Part shown: positions 45,137 through 61,862 of the stretch, one piece after another
How the letters are laid out: the number at the start of each line of letters is the position of its first letter
How positions within the stretch are numbered: position 1 is the first letter of the stretch
Origin: Aplectana chamaeleonis
Lineage: Eukaryota; Nematoda; Chromadorea; Rhabditida; Cosmocercidae
Reading direction: 5' to 3'
Assembly: GCA_029168955.1 (NCBI GenBank)
Contig: JAPDOI010000171.1
Location: 1,240,001-1,304,000, forward strand
Length of the DNA stretch: 64,000 bases
Program-made: the position numbers and the translations under genes
The notes under the pieces: generated by a model
Seen by the model: the letters and a program-made list of their open reading frames with translations, nothing else
What the model was told of the DNA's origin: nothing
Database searches by the model: none

Positions 45137-45620
45137 AGACAGTGTTCACGATATAAATCGTTTTTCTGCTTTTTCGCCTATCTTGAAGACGGTCCCATGC
45201 TGATTCGAATGATGTTTTTGGAATCGTACAAGACCTTCTAGGAATGGAGTTATGGTCCCTCAAAAATTGAGCTAAGGAAACATGGTGGACGAGTTGTCCG
45301 GGGCTTGTAACTTCCGTCTTTTGCAGCCGATGTATGCAAGCTGACCTGAGTAAGGAGAGAACTTGAGAATGAAGGGAAGATCGGGGCTAATGACTGGAAA
45401 GCATCGCTCATCTCACGATCTCGAGCTTTCATTTGTTCACGTCGGTGGGCCTGGAAAGTGCATCTGGGGGTGACGAGCTGACGGGTGTCCAACTTTGGGC
45501 TCGTAGGGGACCGTTCCGAGCTCATTTTTCTTAGTTTTTTCAACGTTAGGGTTGCACTAGGCCCTGCATCTGCCGATCTCCACTAAAAAACAGACATGGT
45601 TTCTATTGTGGACACTGCCT
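45137..45620. mobile_element. TTAA-type MITE, family B, copy 4
   Basis: Starts AGACAGTGTTCACGATATAA after TCAA (45133-45136) and ends GGACACTGCCT before TTAA (45621-45624). Same orientation as copy 1. A minus-strand frame of 97 codons carries the family core (KARDREMSDAFQSLAPIFPS, KDGSYKPRTTRPPC). Confidence 0.85.
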
Positions 45621-45624
45621 TTAA

Positions 45625-46642
<1,018 letters not shown>

Positions 46643-46679
46643 CTTACTTGACTTATTTGGTTGGCTTTCGCCTGACACA

Positions 46680-47686
46680 GTCATTCAGCATCTTCACCGA
46701 GGTGTCCCGTCCAAGTAGTCAGCCGTCTCCATTTTTCACGGTCTTCAGCCACAATTTGAACACATTCCATCCAGCTGTCACTATTCCATTTCCTGCGAAA
46801 CAAAACATCGCGCCTGAACTGTCTTTCGATGCCGAGTGACTTCAAATCCTCTTTAACCACATCCGTCCAGAACTTTCGCCTACGCCCAGGTGGGCGTTTC
46901 CAGACAGGATTTGGAAGCATTCTTAAAGCGTGCTGTACGAGACGATCCGGCGTTCTTCTCAGTATATGCCCGAGCAGTCCAAGCCGACTTTCCATTGCTG
47001 CTTGAGATGGCTTTAGGAGATGCTGGCACCTCCCTCGTGTCAAGCGTTGATGTACTGCGTCGATTTCCTTGTAAAGTTCTTCGTTATGGCATACACGCGG
47101 CCAGAAATATCCAAGCAAACGCCTAAAAAGCTTCCTCTCCGTGCAATCCGACCTTTCCATCTGCTTCTTCGATGCTGTCCACGTCTCCGATCCGTACATC
47201 ATGATAGGGCGAATAGCGGATAGGTAAACGCGCAACTTGACTTCCTTCGCGATGGTGGTAGACCACAAACGCTTGGTTAGAGAATTAAATGCAGGCGTAG
47301 CTTTCGCACATCGTTGTCGAATATCTGCTGCATAACTACCATCGTTCTTCAGCAAACAGCCCAAATAACAGAAATCGTCCACCAGTTCGATACGTCGTCC
47401 GTCCACACAAACTCCCGTTGAAGGCCTCTGAGAGACCTACATCTGCTTGCATTTGTCGGGAAGAAGAAGAAGTCCATAGGCTGCGGCATACTTCAGAACG
47501 AGGTTCACAATCCTTTGCAGTTTTGCGCTGTTTTCAGCGAATAACACAATGTCGTCGGCGTACTCCAGGTCGACAAGGAGCGTCCTGATGGTGTTAGGAT
47601 CACATCCGCAGGAAACTGTTCTGCAACTCTAGGCATGATGTCATCAACGGCGAAGTTGAAAAGAAAAGGTCCTGCAACGGCTCCTT
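46680..47686 (-). pseudogene. RTE ORF, 3' part: RT catalytic region to C-terminus
   Basis: Continues from EGAVAGPFLFNFAVDDIM. The catalytic box YADD is at 47551-47562. A one-base deletion just upstream (GCTCCTTGT versus GCTCCCTTGT in copy 2) and a TGG-to-TAG stop near 47438 break the frame. From 47406 a clean frame ([20 protein letters not shown] ... [13 protein letters not shown]) runs to 46681, covering thumb and C-terminal region, including LGYFWPRVCHNE and the Arg/Pro-rich WKRPPGRRRKFW. Confidence 0.9.
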
Positions 47687-47725
47687 CTCTGAAGATTTGG
47701 AAAATGTTGCGAGCACCAATCTCAA

Positions 47726-47754
47726 CAACTTACGGAAGTCTTCCGTAAGTTGTT
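47726..47754. other. Near-perfect palindrome in the 1.9-kb element
   Basis: CAACAACTTACGGAAG is followed at once by CTTCCGTAAGTTGTTG. It could extrude as a cruciform with a 15-16 bp stem. Confidence 0.75.
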
Positions 47755-48569
47755 GGAATCAATTGTCGTAAGTTGCGCAGCCTCATGCCTAGCATGTTCG
47801 TAACATTTTCGGAATCGTTCCGTAACTCTCTGAAATGTTGTTCCCAACTATTAGCTTGATGCAGAAATAACAGCGGTTTTTGAAGAAAAAAGTTGTTTTC
47901 TCCTCTGTTCAGGCTGTTTTGGCAAGGCGTAATATAGCATACGATTTCTCCTTCTAAGCCAGGCTCTACATCGCTTCCCGTAAAACTTGTTATTTTTATA
48001 GGTTTACATTTGACTAGAAAGTAGTTAATAATTATATCTGTCTAAGCTCGTCTTCTTTTCAATCACCTAATCTACCTCTAACGAAAGGAAATTTGGCTTC
48101 TATCAGCACAAGATGATGACCCTCACAAGGACTCACGGGATTCCCTCATGAGAGCCAGTTTAGCATTTTTTCAAAAATTTTATTTCAGAATATTTCTTCT
48201 TTGTGCAATGAATTTGCGATGCGAAATTTGATAGTTGAAAGAACAAGCAAACTACTAATCAGCAATATTTATTTTGCGGAGTATCGATTTTGTTTTCAAA
48301 AATCGAAAAAACTTGGAATTAGTTGTTTGATAAAGTAAGAGATAATTGGTATGATAAATTGTTTTAAATAAGGGATTGCTTGTATCACTCAGCAACAGAT
48401 GAAGGAGCACTTCAAAGTCATTACAAAAAAGAAATTTCATGAAATGATGTTCTTTCATCAAAGGCAGATTAGGCGATTCAAAAGAAGAGTATCGACAGGT
48501 ATAGTTATTCGTTACTGCTACCACACTCTATTCAAATGCGAATCAAAAATCGGAGTCAAAATCAAAAAT

Positions 48570-48800
48570 TTGCCATAAAATCCCCCTTCCCCCGAAGGGA
48601 ACCTCTGAACGAATCAAGTCGAAAACATGGGAAAATCGACACATGAACCCCAGATTCGTGATCAGCGCCCCAAATAACCCTTCTGGAAGGCTTGAAGTCG
48701 TATCTGGAACATTTTTCTAAAACGCTCCTAGAGCCCTCTAATTGGTATAAATAAACGCCCAACCAAAAATCCGTACAAGTTCAAAACGCTGTCAGTCTGG
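48570..48800 (-). repeat. Dispersed repeat, copy near 48.7 kb
   Basis: Reverse complement of sequence near 57350-57520. Shared words include GGTATAAATAAACGCCCAAC and TTCTAAAACGCTCC / GGAAGCGTTTTAGAA, with TTCCAGAT. It lies inside the 1.9-kb element. Confidence 0.6.
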
Positions 48801-49601
48801 ACAAAGAATGGAAAATGCGATTTCACTCAAACTGCTCAGACGGGTAATTTTGGGAGCTGAACACATTCCTTAGGTTCGTTTCCGGATTTTCCAAACACAC
48901 ATAGAGGCCACAAATGTCACGCTCATCCCAGCCGCAGGAAATACGAACTCTGACAGGCTATAATTTTTTTCCCAGATGCCCTTAGCAGAACTCAAAATCA
49001 GATTCGAAGAGAGCGTGCCAGAGTTGACTCGAAAACAATCAGCTTTCTGATCCGGGGGAACACCATGCGAGGTTCCTAGTAAGTAATTCACTCTTATTTT
49101 GCTAACTCGCTTTTTCCTAGGGTTTCAGGTTTCTTTCACTTTCACGTTCACTTGAAGGGAATAAGCATAAACGTGATGTCAGATAATGTGGCCACAAGTC
49201 CTACGATGCAGTCAAATAAAAAAACTTCTGAACACACTATTTATTTTTTTACTCGCGTTTGTGTCTTCGTTTCGGAAGTGATGTGAACAATAACGGGTTT
49301 TTTAACAGAATATTCGATTGGCAGTCAAAAAAAAAGATTTGAGGAAGGACGTGTAACGCACGGGCAAGGTGACGAGTGGAAAACGATGAAACCGATCAAT
49401 AAAGCAAAAGGTTGCAAAGGCCTTTCAGTTAGTTGTTACTGCAGATATTTGTCATGCTCCCGATATCTACTAGGTTGCCTGCCGATTAGCGCTTTTTGTA
49501 ACTAACGATAACTAAACTGCAAGTTTCTTCACGCTCATAAGGCCCGTCGAAACATGATTTTGCATTTTAAGCTGCTCGTAACATTACTGAAAACATCAGA
49601 G

Positions 49602-51754
49602 TTGCCTTACTCCTGTTTTCACCTCGAAAGCTGACGTAAATCCGACAGGTGTACGAACTGCTGCTGTTGTTCCTTTGTTCATGTCATCGATTAACCGAAC
49701 ATACTTTTCCGGGACTCCATCTGCTCGCAGAGCTTCGAGCAATCGATCACGATGAAGAGAGTCGAACGCGGCTTCGAAGTCTAAAAAAGCAAGCTGTAAT
49801 GGCTTCGAATACCGCTGTCACGATTCAATTACTCTTCTCACAACGAACACTTGGTCGATGGTCGATCTTCCAGATCGAAAACCGGCTTGCTCATCTCTGG
49901 TCGTTTCCTCACGATGTTTGATGAGTCGCTCGAGAATGATACGTTCTAAAACCTTGTACATGACACGAAGTAGAGAAATTCCTCTGTAGTTCTTAGGATC
50001 CGTGACGGATAGCTTCTTGTGAAGAGGTACGATGATCGCATGTCTCCACGAATCGGGTATTCTTTCGCTCATCCATATGGCACGGATGGTGATGGTCATT
50101 TCACGAATCCCAGACGGAGGGAGAGCTTTCAGCATTTCAGCAGTGATGTCATCTCCACCTGCCTTTCCATTCTTCATTTTCCGGACACAATCCAAAACTT
50201 CAGACTCAGTCGGCGGTTCCTCACTGACATCGTAATGTGCTCTCTGGACATGCGGGAGCTCAGGTACTGATGGCGCTGGACGATTCAGTAGTGAACTGAA
50301 GTAATCCTTCCATATTGGCAGCGTCGCATCACCAACTGCAACTCCATTGGTAGTGTTCAAGACAGGAGAACATCTCTTCATCTTCCCGCTATACTGTCGC
50401 AGCAACGTGTATGCTTTCTTGGGATTCTTCTCCTCCCAACCCTTCTCGAACTCTTTAGCTCTACACGTCCACTCTCGCTCGCGGTCACTTTGAAGCTGCC
50501 GACGCAACTTCCTCCTCAGACGGTTCTCCTCCACGAAGTTTCCTGCAGTTCGGAGAGCACATGCTCTGTTGTAGGTAGATGTTGTTTCTTCTGAGACGTA
50601 GGCGAACTTCTTCTTAGGCTGTACAACCGGGAGTGCCTCTTTCGAAGCGTCCTGGATGCACTTGACAAAAGAATCCGCGTCGCAAAGTTTCTTCTTAGTC
50701 CGTACTCCGATGTGAATAGAAACGCGTTGTCGAAAATTCCTTCTGCACTCTTCATGTCTGAGACTTGTCATGTCAATCCTCTGGAGAGGCTGAGCCCCTC
50801 GCTTCCTCTTATGAATCCTCGCAGTGAAGTTCAACAGAACAGGACGGTGATCCGAATCGAATGCGACATCCCACACAGCTCTAGATCTTCGAATGTCCGA
50901 TACTGGAATATTCCTCGTTAGGACATAGTCAAGCTGTAGTTTCAAGGTTGTCATCTTCCGCTGCTCTTCTGGAGATAGCTGGGTTGGTCCCTGCCACGTA
51001 AGCTGATGGCGGCGATGATTCCTCTTGAATGTCGATGCAATAATCAGACCACTGCGTTCACAAAAGTCGACAAGGCGGTAGCCATTGTCCGATGTTTGCT
51101 CCACTGGGTAGAACCATTTACCGAGTAATTCGGATTCCTGATCAAGTCCCATCTTAGCTTTTGCGTCATTCCCCACGACAACAGCATGTTGACAAGGTAT
51201 CCTGGCCAGCAACGTATTGAGTTCCTCATAAAACGCATCCTTCGAATTGTCTTCGGCGGTTTCAGTGGGCGCATGAGCACTCACTATCCACAGATTGAAT
51301 CCTCTGTGATTCCGCAGTCGTACGAATGCATTCCGGCACGACGTTGAGCCAAACTCCTTGACCATACCATTGAAATCCTTCCTTACAGCTATTGCACAGC
51401 CTCCCACTCTCCTATCGTCAGCGTTACCGCAGTAGATGGTGAACTCTCCGACGCTGATAACGGGTCTATCCTTGAGGCGGGTTTCCTGCAAAGCAGCAAA
51501 CGGTGCATGGAAATAGCTCAGAAGTCTGAATAGCGCAGTTTTTGGATATCACTCGACAGCGATCGGCAGTTCAGGGGGGCGAAACTGTGGCTTGTGACCA
51601 AAGACTCCATGAACTCCCTAGGTACGGATCCTAAGGTGTTATGGACCAGAGGCCTTTGTGTGCCGGACGGCGACACCTTTATGCAATGTATGGGATACTT
51701 TCGCGATATAGTTGTGCACGCTATATTGCTCGAACGTTCCCTGTGTACACTCAA
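49602..51754 (-). pseudogene. RTE ORF, 5' part: AP endonuclease and RT N-terminus
   Basis: A long frame (51491-49818, 557 codons after LQETRL) encodes an apurinic/apyrimidinic-type endonuclease. Numbering from that L/M, visible active-site words are QETRL (2-6), VGNDAK (106-111), LDYV (187-190) and SDHRP (213-217). The RT domain follows, with NYRGISLL from residue 501 and GFRSGRSTIDQV. Upstream, 51754-51518 encodes the normal RTE N-terminal lead-in (NCRSLSSDIQ) in another frame, so there is a frameshift near 51525. The main frame ends at TGA (49815-49817) where RTE proteins have Trp. Beyond it the frame continues with RT motif A (FLDFEAAFDSLHRDRL, near 49775) to the insertion. The RTE family copies itself by target-primed reverse transcription. 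Confidence 0.9.
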
Positions 51755-51782
51755 ACGTCTGCTGGGTTCAGTAGAAGCAGGA

Positions 51783-53061
<1,279 letters not shown>

Positions 53062-53147
<86 letters not shown>
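53062..53147. repeat. (AT)n microsatellite
   Basis: AT tail of RTE copy 2, continuing into the ATTCG repeat block. Confidence 0.95.
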
Positions 53148-53149
<2 letters not shown>

Positions 53150-53690
53150 CTTTGGTCGAATCGAATAATATTCGAATAAATATTCGAATGCTCGAATATT
53201 CGATTTATTTGGAAAATCAAATTTTTCGTTTTTTCGAATATTTGGTTTATTCGGAAGAGCAAAATATTCGTTTTTCGAATATTCGGTTCATTCGGAAAAG
53301 CAAAATATTCGTTTTTTCGAATATTCGGTTTATTCGGAGGATCAAAATATTCGTTTTTTTCGAATATTCGGTTCATTCGGAAAAGCAAAGTATTCGTTTT
53401 TTCGAATATTCGGTTTATTCGGAGAATCAAAATATTCGTTTTTTCGAATATTCGATTCATTCGCAAAAGCAAAATATTCGTTTTTCGAATATTCGAATTA
53501 TTCGGAAAACAGAATATTTGCTTTTTCGATTACTCGGTTTATTCGAAAAACCAAAATATTCGTTTTTTCGAATATTCGATTCATTCGTAAAATCAAAATA
53601 TTCGTTTTTTCGAATATTCGGTCCATTCGGAAAACCAAAATATTCGTTTTTTCGAATATTCGGCCGAACTTTGGTGGTAATATTCGAATA
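53148..53690. repeat. ATTCG-rich minisatellite, block 1
   Basis: About eleven copies of a 45-48 bp unit built from TTTTTTCGAATATTCGGTTC and ATTCGGAAAACAAAATATTC. It abuts the (AT)n tract through TAATACTTTGGTCGAATCG. A related block in the opposite orientation is at 58440-59035. Confidence 0.85.
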
Positions 53691-54010
53691 TTCGCAAGAG
53701 CGTATACTGCCATTTCGCCACGAACCATGGCTGCCGGTTGCATACCCTACGAACCGTTGAGAACACTCCTTCCTCATTCAATTTTTGTGAAATCCCAAGG
53801 TGAGTTGTAAAGAGCTGGAGGTGACATCATTAACGAGATTTGCTCGAATCTTACTAAGTAAGATCCAAATAAGAAGAGTTGACCTCGCGAAGGGAAACAG
53901 AAGAAATCGACTTTGTGAACCTCGACCTTTCTTTGTACAGTCGGTCGAATGTTGCGCTCGATGTCCCATCCTTATCAAGCTGCCCACGAGGCTATAAATC
54001 TTTCTCTTCG
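53691..54010. other. No gene seen
   Basis: Overlapping frames on both strands (about 60-85 codons) with no recognisable product. Confidence 0.45.
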
Positions 54011-54290
54011 GGTTATTTGAAGTGCTCAACACAAATCTGAGGTCCGTTCATTGAGTTTCGGCAGATCGCGGTAGATAACTGTGGGTGTACGGTAGTTCGG
54101 CGAAGTCTCAGATCCGACTCAAAATTCCTACGTGGGAATTATTCAGGGTGCTGAATACGAATTTTATCGATTTTTGAAATAGTATGGTAGGTTTTGCACC
54201 TAAATGGCAATGTATCTACCGCAACCTGCAATAAACTCCGGAGTTTCGACAAACGGACCCCAGATTCGTTTTCATATCCCTACTCAGATA
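54011..54290 (+). repeat. Dispersed repeat, copy 1 (partner at 57.7 kb)
   Basis: Matches 57705-57985 in the same orientation. Shared phrases include GGTTATTTGAAGTGCTCAAC / GGTTATTTGGAGTGCTGAAC, GGTGTACGGTAGTT, TCAGATCCGACTCAAAATT and CTACCGCAACCTGCA / CTACCGTAACCTACA. Confidence 0.75.
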
Positions 54291-54291
54291 T

Positions 54292-55375
54292 TAACACCGG
54301 CTGAGCGGGCGGAGAAGTAGGGTCGCCGGCTGAGCGAGCAGGCTAAATTTGGAGGAGGAGCGTCTTACCGGCTGAGCGGGCAAGCATGCGTTTTACGGGC
54401 TGAGGGGCATGGCTTTACCGGGTCAGCGGGCGGCCATAAATCCACGGCGGAGCATGTCACCGGCTGATCGGGCAGACATAGCATTACCGGCTGAGGGCAT
54501 GGCTTTACGGGGTGAGCGGGCAGACATTAATCAATGGCGGAGCATATCACCGGCTGATCGGGCAGATACTAAAACGAACAAGGCTCATGTAGGGCGCGGG
54601 TGAAATGGGCTTCGAGCTGATTCGAGTGATGGTATTCGAACGGGTGGTCATCCACACGATTTGGATCATTGACCCCTCACCCCGTACGGTTCGTTGTGAC
54701 CGTGGGGACGTGACAGCGGGTCAGTTCATGATTTTTAAAGCAAGGTAAGGCTTGCCGCCTAAGAAATGAAACGCAAGCCTCGAACTTGCTGGGGAATAGG
54801 GAGAGCCTACTAGGGGCTTTGTCTACTCTTGCAGATCGATATCATTCACGTGGTAGGCAACTAATACTGTGCTTATCTGGGTCAAATTCCGGTCCGCAAT
54901 TGCATCTCGACACGCTTTTCGGCCGCACGCGCTTGAGTCAATCGAGTTTGCAGCTTCTAAGCCGACTCGATATGGCTTTTTTATACAGTTTTCTTCAATT
55001 TTGTTCAATTTCCAGTTTCCGAAACCCACCTAGAGTCAACAGATCGGCAGCTGCGGCGCTGGAAACTCTTCCGACTCAAACGCGCGCGGCCGCGAAGCGT
55101 GTCGAGACGCGATTGCGGACCGGAATTTGACCCAGAAAAGCACAATACCGGCAGAGCGAACCTCGATTTACCGGCTGAGGGGGCAGTGAGTACGGGCTGA
55201 GGGGCAGCCATTTACCGGCTGAGGGGGCAGTGAACGCGGTGTGAGGGGGCCACCACTTGCCGGCTGAGCGCTCCACCGTTTGCCGGCTGAGGGGGCAGTG
55301 AATACCGGGGCTCGCCCGGGTACAATGTTTAGTCAGCCGGTATTACCTGCCCCTCAGCCGGCGTTACTGCCTGAG
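54292..55375. repeat. CCGGCTGAG repeat island with internal inverted repeat
   Basis: The word CCGGCTGAGSGGGCA or a close variant recurs about a dozen times at 54298-54570 and 55170-55300, and in reverse orientation at about 55332-55366. Between these lies an inverted repeat: 54868-54920 (TGGGTCAAATTCCGGTCCGC ... CGACACGCTT) pairs with 55093-55138 (AAGCGTGTCGAGACGCGATT ... GAATTTGACCCA). The whole looks like a fold-back element with decayed tandem repeats. Confidence 0.65.
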
Positions 55376-56580
55376 TAAATAACCGCTACGGAAAAGTTTT
55401 TAGCCAAATCCGTAACTTTTTTCCAAACACCTCAGACATTGCCTGATGGGTACCGTTACCCTACCGCGAAGCTCCAGAAACGCTTATTTCTGGAACCAGC
55501 AGTTCGGGACGGGATTTTGCGCATTTTTACAATGGATGCCAAAAAGATACTGACAATGCTTTGTATAATTCCCTTGTCACACCGTCCCCCAGGAGCTTGA
55601 GTAGGTCAATGTTGGCCGTTGTATCCCCTCCCCCCACCTAGAGTGATCAAACAGTCGCGTAGTCGATATGAGTTGAGCTTTGTCGATTTACCTTATATAC
55701 AACTTTTCACCATGTAAGATGGACGCTAAAGGGCACTACCGCGTATGGGCCCACACCTGGTCGCAGGTTTGATACCGCCAGAAGCCCACATTTTCGCAGA
55801 GTATGAGTCATGAGAGCATGATCTCAGACAACTGTGGAGTCCGTTTCGGCCACGATAGGCTTTCTAATCTAATACTCTCTTAAAAGGCTCTTGAACAGAA
55901 GCGTGAGCTGTTTCGAGAAGCAAGTGGTCTATTTAAAGGGGCTACGTGGCGCAGAGAGGCGAAACTTTTGCCGCACCGCCGTTTCCCACGCAACAGCTTG
56001 TCCTGCTGTCGTAATCCCGAGGTCCTCGCCGCGGTCGACAACGAAGGAGCTTCCTTCGCTGAGAACCGAGACGGAGACCCCCTCAGCGGTTGGAATTCCT
56101 CCAGAAAGAAGCCCCAGTCTCTGTGAATTTCGATGTCATTTTTCCATTTTCGTAATATTTGTTCTAATACAGTGTCTCTCTCTATGAATATCAATGCGAA
56201 CATAATTTCGGACAAGGAATAGTGAGTGCATTGCAATAAAAAAATCATGAAAAAAGAAAATGTGAAATGATAGAAATACTGAAAAAATTCATTTCATGAC
56301 AGTTCTCGGGAAAATGAAAACCTCCGATTGGTCGATCGTCGTTATATAATCTACGCCAACTGTCGACTACAACACATAACACACGAATTCGAGGCCATCT
56401 ACCAACCAAAAATTGTTGAAACAAACGTATTATTGCCTTCCAGGACGGATGTCTGGCATTTACGTCGCGGTGTCGTAGTGCAGTGCACGACGGCCCGACA
56501 CACCATCCAGATGGCGCTAAACAGCGTGCACTTTGTGGAAAAGTGTAGACTGGCCGCGACGCAGGCACGACACCGTCGCG
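55376..56580. other. No supported gene
   Basis: Frames of up to 122 codons (55880-56248 minus, 56245-56568 minus, 55891-56187 plus) overlap on opposite strands with no domain. They are not called as genes. Confidence 0.4.
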
Positions 56581-57200
56581 TGTAGCAGCTCCTACTAGAT
56601 CGGCCGCGCGCGACGACTGTAAGTGCTAGGCGCGGTCGATCACTGCGCTGGGCGCGGCGGGTTGTCCTAGTTCCTACACCGCGACCCCGTCGCCGCGACG
56701 CAAGTATGCACTAGGCCTATGAGATTGGTCCCCTTATATACGTGCTGTGCGGCTGATGGGCGCCTGATCAATTGTGGAGCCATCTATCAACGTGTCCAAG
56801 CAAAAGCATAGTGGCTCATTTGTCGTCCAAATTGCATCGTAGTCGAATCGAAAGCGGGTCTCGGCCTAGTGGAACGCCTATGGCCTACTGCATATTTCTC
56901 GCTACGCGCCGCCGTGACAGTGCATATCGGCAGAATCGATTTTCGGTCGATATAGATAAAAAACATTGTGTTGCGTCGCTCGTCGTGGAAAATATGCACT
57001 AGGCCTATGTGTTGCGGCACGTGCTTCTCACTTCGACGACGGTTAGGCCACGTGACGCTCGAAAAGTACGGGCTGTTACGTCGTCCACAGCGCTTTGTAT
57101 TCGAATCGAAAGCCTTTTGTGGCCGAATCGGACACCCCAATTGTCTGAGGTAGTGTCGTCCTTCACGTCCTTCGCATCCTAGTGTGATCCTTCGCAAAAA
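56581..57200. repeat. GC-richer stretch with repeated TATGCACTAGGCCTATG
   Basis: The 17-mer TATGCACTAGGCCTATG occurs near 56706 and again near 56994. Between them and just after, CGAATCGAAAGC recurs (about 56836 and 57100). It is probably part of an old element. A 136-codon minus-strand frame here has no recognisable domain. Confidence 0.45.
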
Positions 57201-57339
57201 AGTAACTGAATTTTGGATTCATGATCAGCGACTCGAAGAACCGTCTGAGCGGAGTTTGAGGAACGCGAAAACTACTTACAAGGGAAGTGTTTAGAGTGTC
57301 AAACGCATCTGCGAAAACGACTATTATTGTTGGTATCTC

Positions 57340-57530
57340 TAGCGCCCAAAACTGTTTTCAGCGCCTAAATCTACCCCCCTGAGCAAAATTTGGGTGAAGG
57401 CGCATTTTCCATACTTTGTCGAGACTGACAGCGTTTTGGACTTGCAAGGATTTTCGGTTGGGCGTTTATTTATACCGATTACAGGGCTCTGGAAGCGTTT
57501 TAGAAAAATGTTCCAGATTTGAGTTAAAAT
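57340..57530 (+). repeat. Dispersed repeat, copy near 57.4 kb
   Basis: Inverse partner of the repeat at 48570-48800 (CGTTTATTTATACCGATTAC, GGAAGCGTTTTAGAAAAATG). Confidence 0.6.
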
Positions 57531-57704
57531 TCTCCCAGGGTGGTTTTTTGGGGAGCTGATCACGAGTCTGTGGTTTATTCGTCGATTTTCCAAAGTTTTC
57601 GGCTAATTTCGTTCGGAGCTTCCCAACCAGGGAAAATTTCGAGAGAAAAACGCCACTCTCGAGATTTCCGGAGTGCTGCGGTAGATATTGCTCAAATTGT
57701 TCTT

Positions 57705-57985
57705 TTTTGGGTTATTTGGAGTGCTGAACACGAATCTGGAGTCCGCTCATGGATTTTCTGCAAATTACGGTAGATTACGGTGGGTATACGGTAGTTTGGA
57801 CAAAGTCTCAGATTTTACTCAAAATTAGTATACGGGGATTGTTCGGGGTGGAGAATACGAATTCAACGTCCATTTGTCGATTTTCAAAATACTAAGATGG
57901 GTTTTGGCCCCTAAATGACATGTTACCTACCGTAACCTACAGTGAACCTCGAAATTTCGACAAATGGATTCCAGATTCGCGTTCA
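57705..57985 (+). repeat. Dispersed repeat, copy 2 (partner at 54.0 kb)
   Basis: Direct-orientation partner of 54011-54290. It continues into CCCAGATTCG/TCCAGATTCGCGTTCA text. Confidence 0.75.
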
Positions 57986-58439
57986 CCACACGAGATTACC
58001 CCTACATGCAAGTTTTGGGCTGAACCCCAAAAACTTTTTTGAAACACCAGCAATAAAATTGCCTCTCTTCTCTTCCCCTGCTTCCCTTGCCTTTTCGCGA
58101 AGCTTGAAAAATGCTCATAACTTGTTCGAACCTGCAGCTCGGGGCGGGATACTGCGCATTTTTACTCTTGAGCCACAAGAGATACTAACGATACTGATCG
58201 TTTTCGCAGAAGCGTTTACCACTCTAAACACTTCCCTTCTCGGTTATTTTGGAAAGTTAGACCGACTTTGAGATCCTCTTAACGATTTTCGGTGGTTCAT
58301 TTCGCTAAACAAACTATATTGTTGTGAAGGAATCTACTGTTGTGGAATTTGGCATTGGAATAATCGTCGGTAATAAATGTAACAATTTATAGAACTTGTG
58401 AAGCTGCATATAGACAGATTTAAGTCTGTTTCTCAACTT
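57986..58439. other. No gene seen
   Basis: A 109-codon plus-strand frame (57942-58271) begins in the repeat and shows no domain. The rest is AT-rich. Confidence 0.4.
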
Positions 58440-59644
<1,205 letters not shown>

Positions 59645-59733
59645 GTGACTAAGTGCTCTTTATTATATTAAATTGCTCTTTATTATATTATCCACGAATT
59701 TGAACTCAGTAGTTTCTTCGGACTATATATATA
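59645..59733 (+). repeat. Repeat flank of (AT)n, split by Tc3-like element
   Basis: AATTGCTCTTTATTATATTA through TTCTTCGGACTATATATATA matches 51820-51875. The phrase TTGCTCTTTATTATATTA is itself duplicated here. The (AT)n tract resumes at 61324, after the transposon. Confidence 0.7.

Positions 59734-61862
<2,129 letters not shown>

Larger units (their letters stand above)
47687..49601. mobile_element. 1.9-kb inverted-repeat element inside the RTE
   Basis: Left terminus CTCTGAAGATTTGGAAAATG then TTGCGAGCACC. Right terminus, read inverted, CTCTGATGTTTTCAGTAATG then TTACGAGCAGC. These are about 31-bp imperfect inverted repeats. It is flanked by TT on both sides (47685-47686 and 49602-49603), and the RTE consensus has a single TT there. 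Inside are a palindrome (CAACTTACGGAAG/CTTCCGTAAGTTG, 47726-47754) and a dispersed repeat (about 48640-48790). No transposase was recognised, so it is non-autonomous. Its superfamily is not clear; a 2-bp TT duplication is unusual. Confidence 0.75.

Noticed and set aside
54600..54670. tRNA gene (TTCGAAC-like B box near 54640)
   Set aside because: I could not fold a cloverleaf with acceptor and anticodon arms around it.
55880..57197. Frames of 98-136 codons on the minus strand
   Set aside because: Overlapping opposite-strand frames of similar length, no recognised domain, and one lies over a repeated 17-mer.
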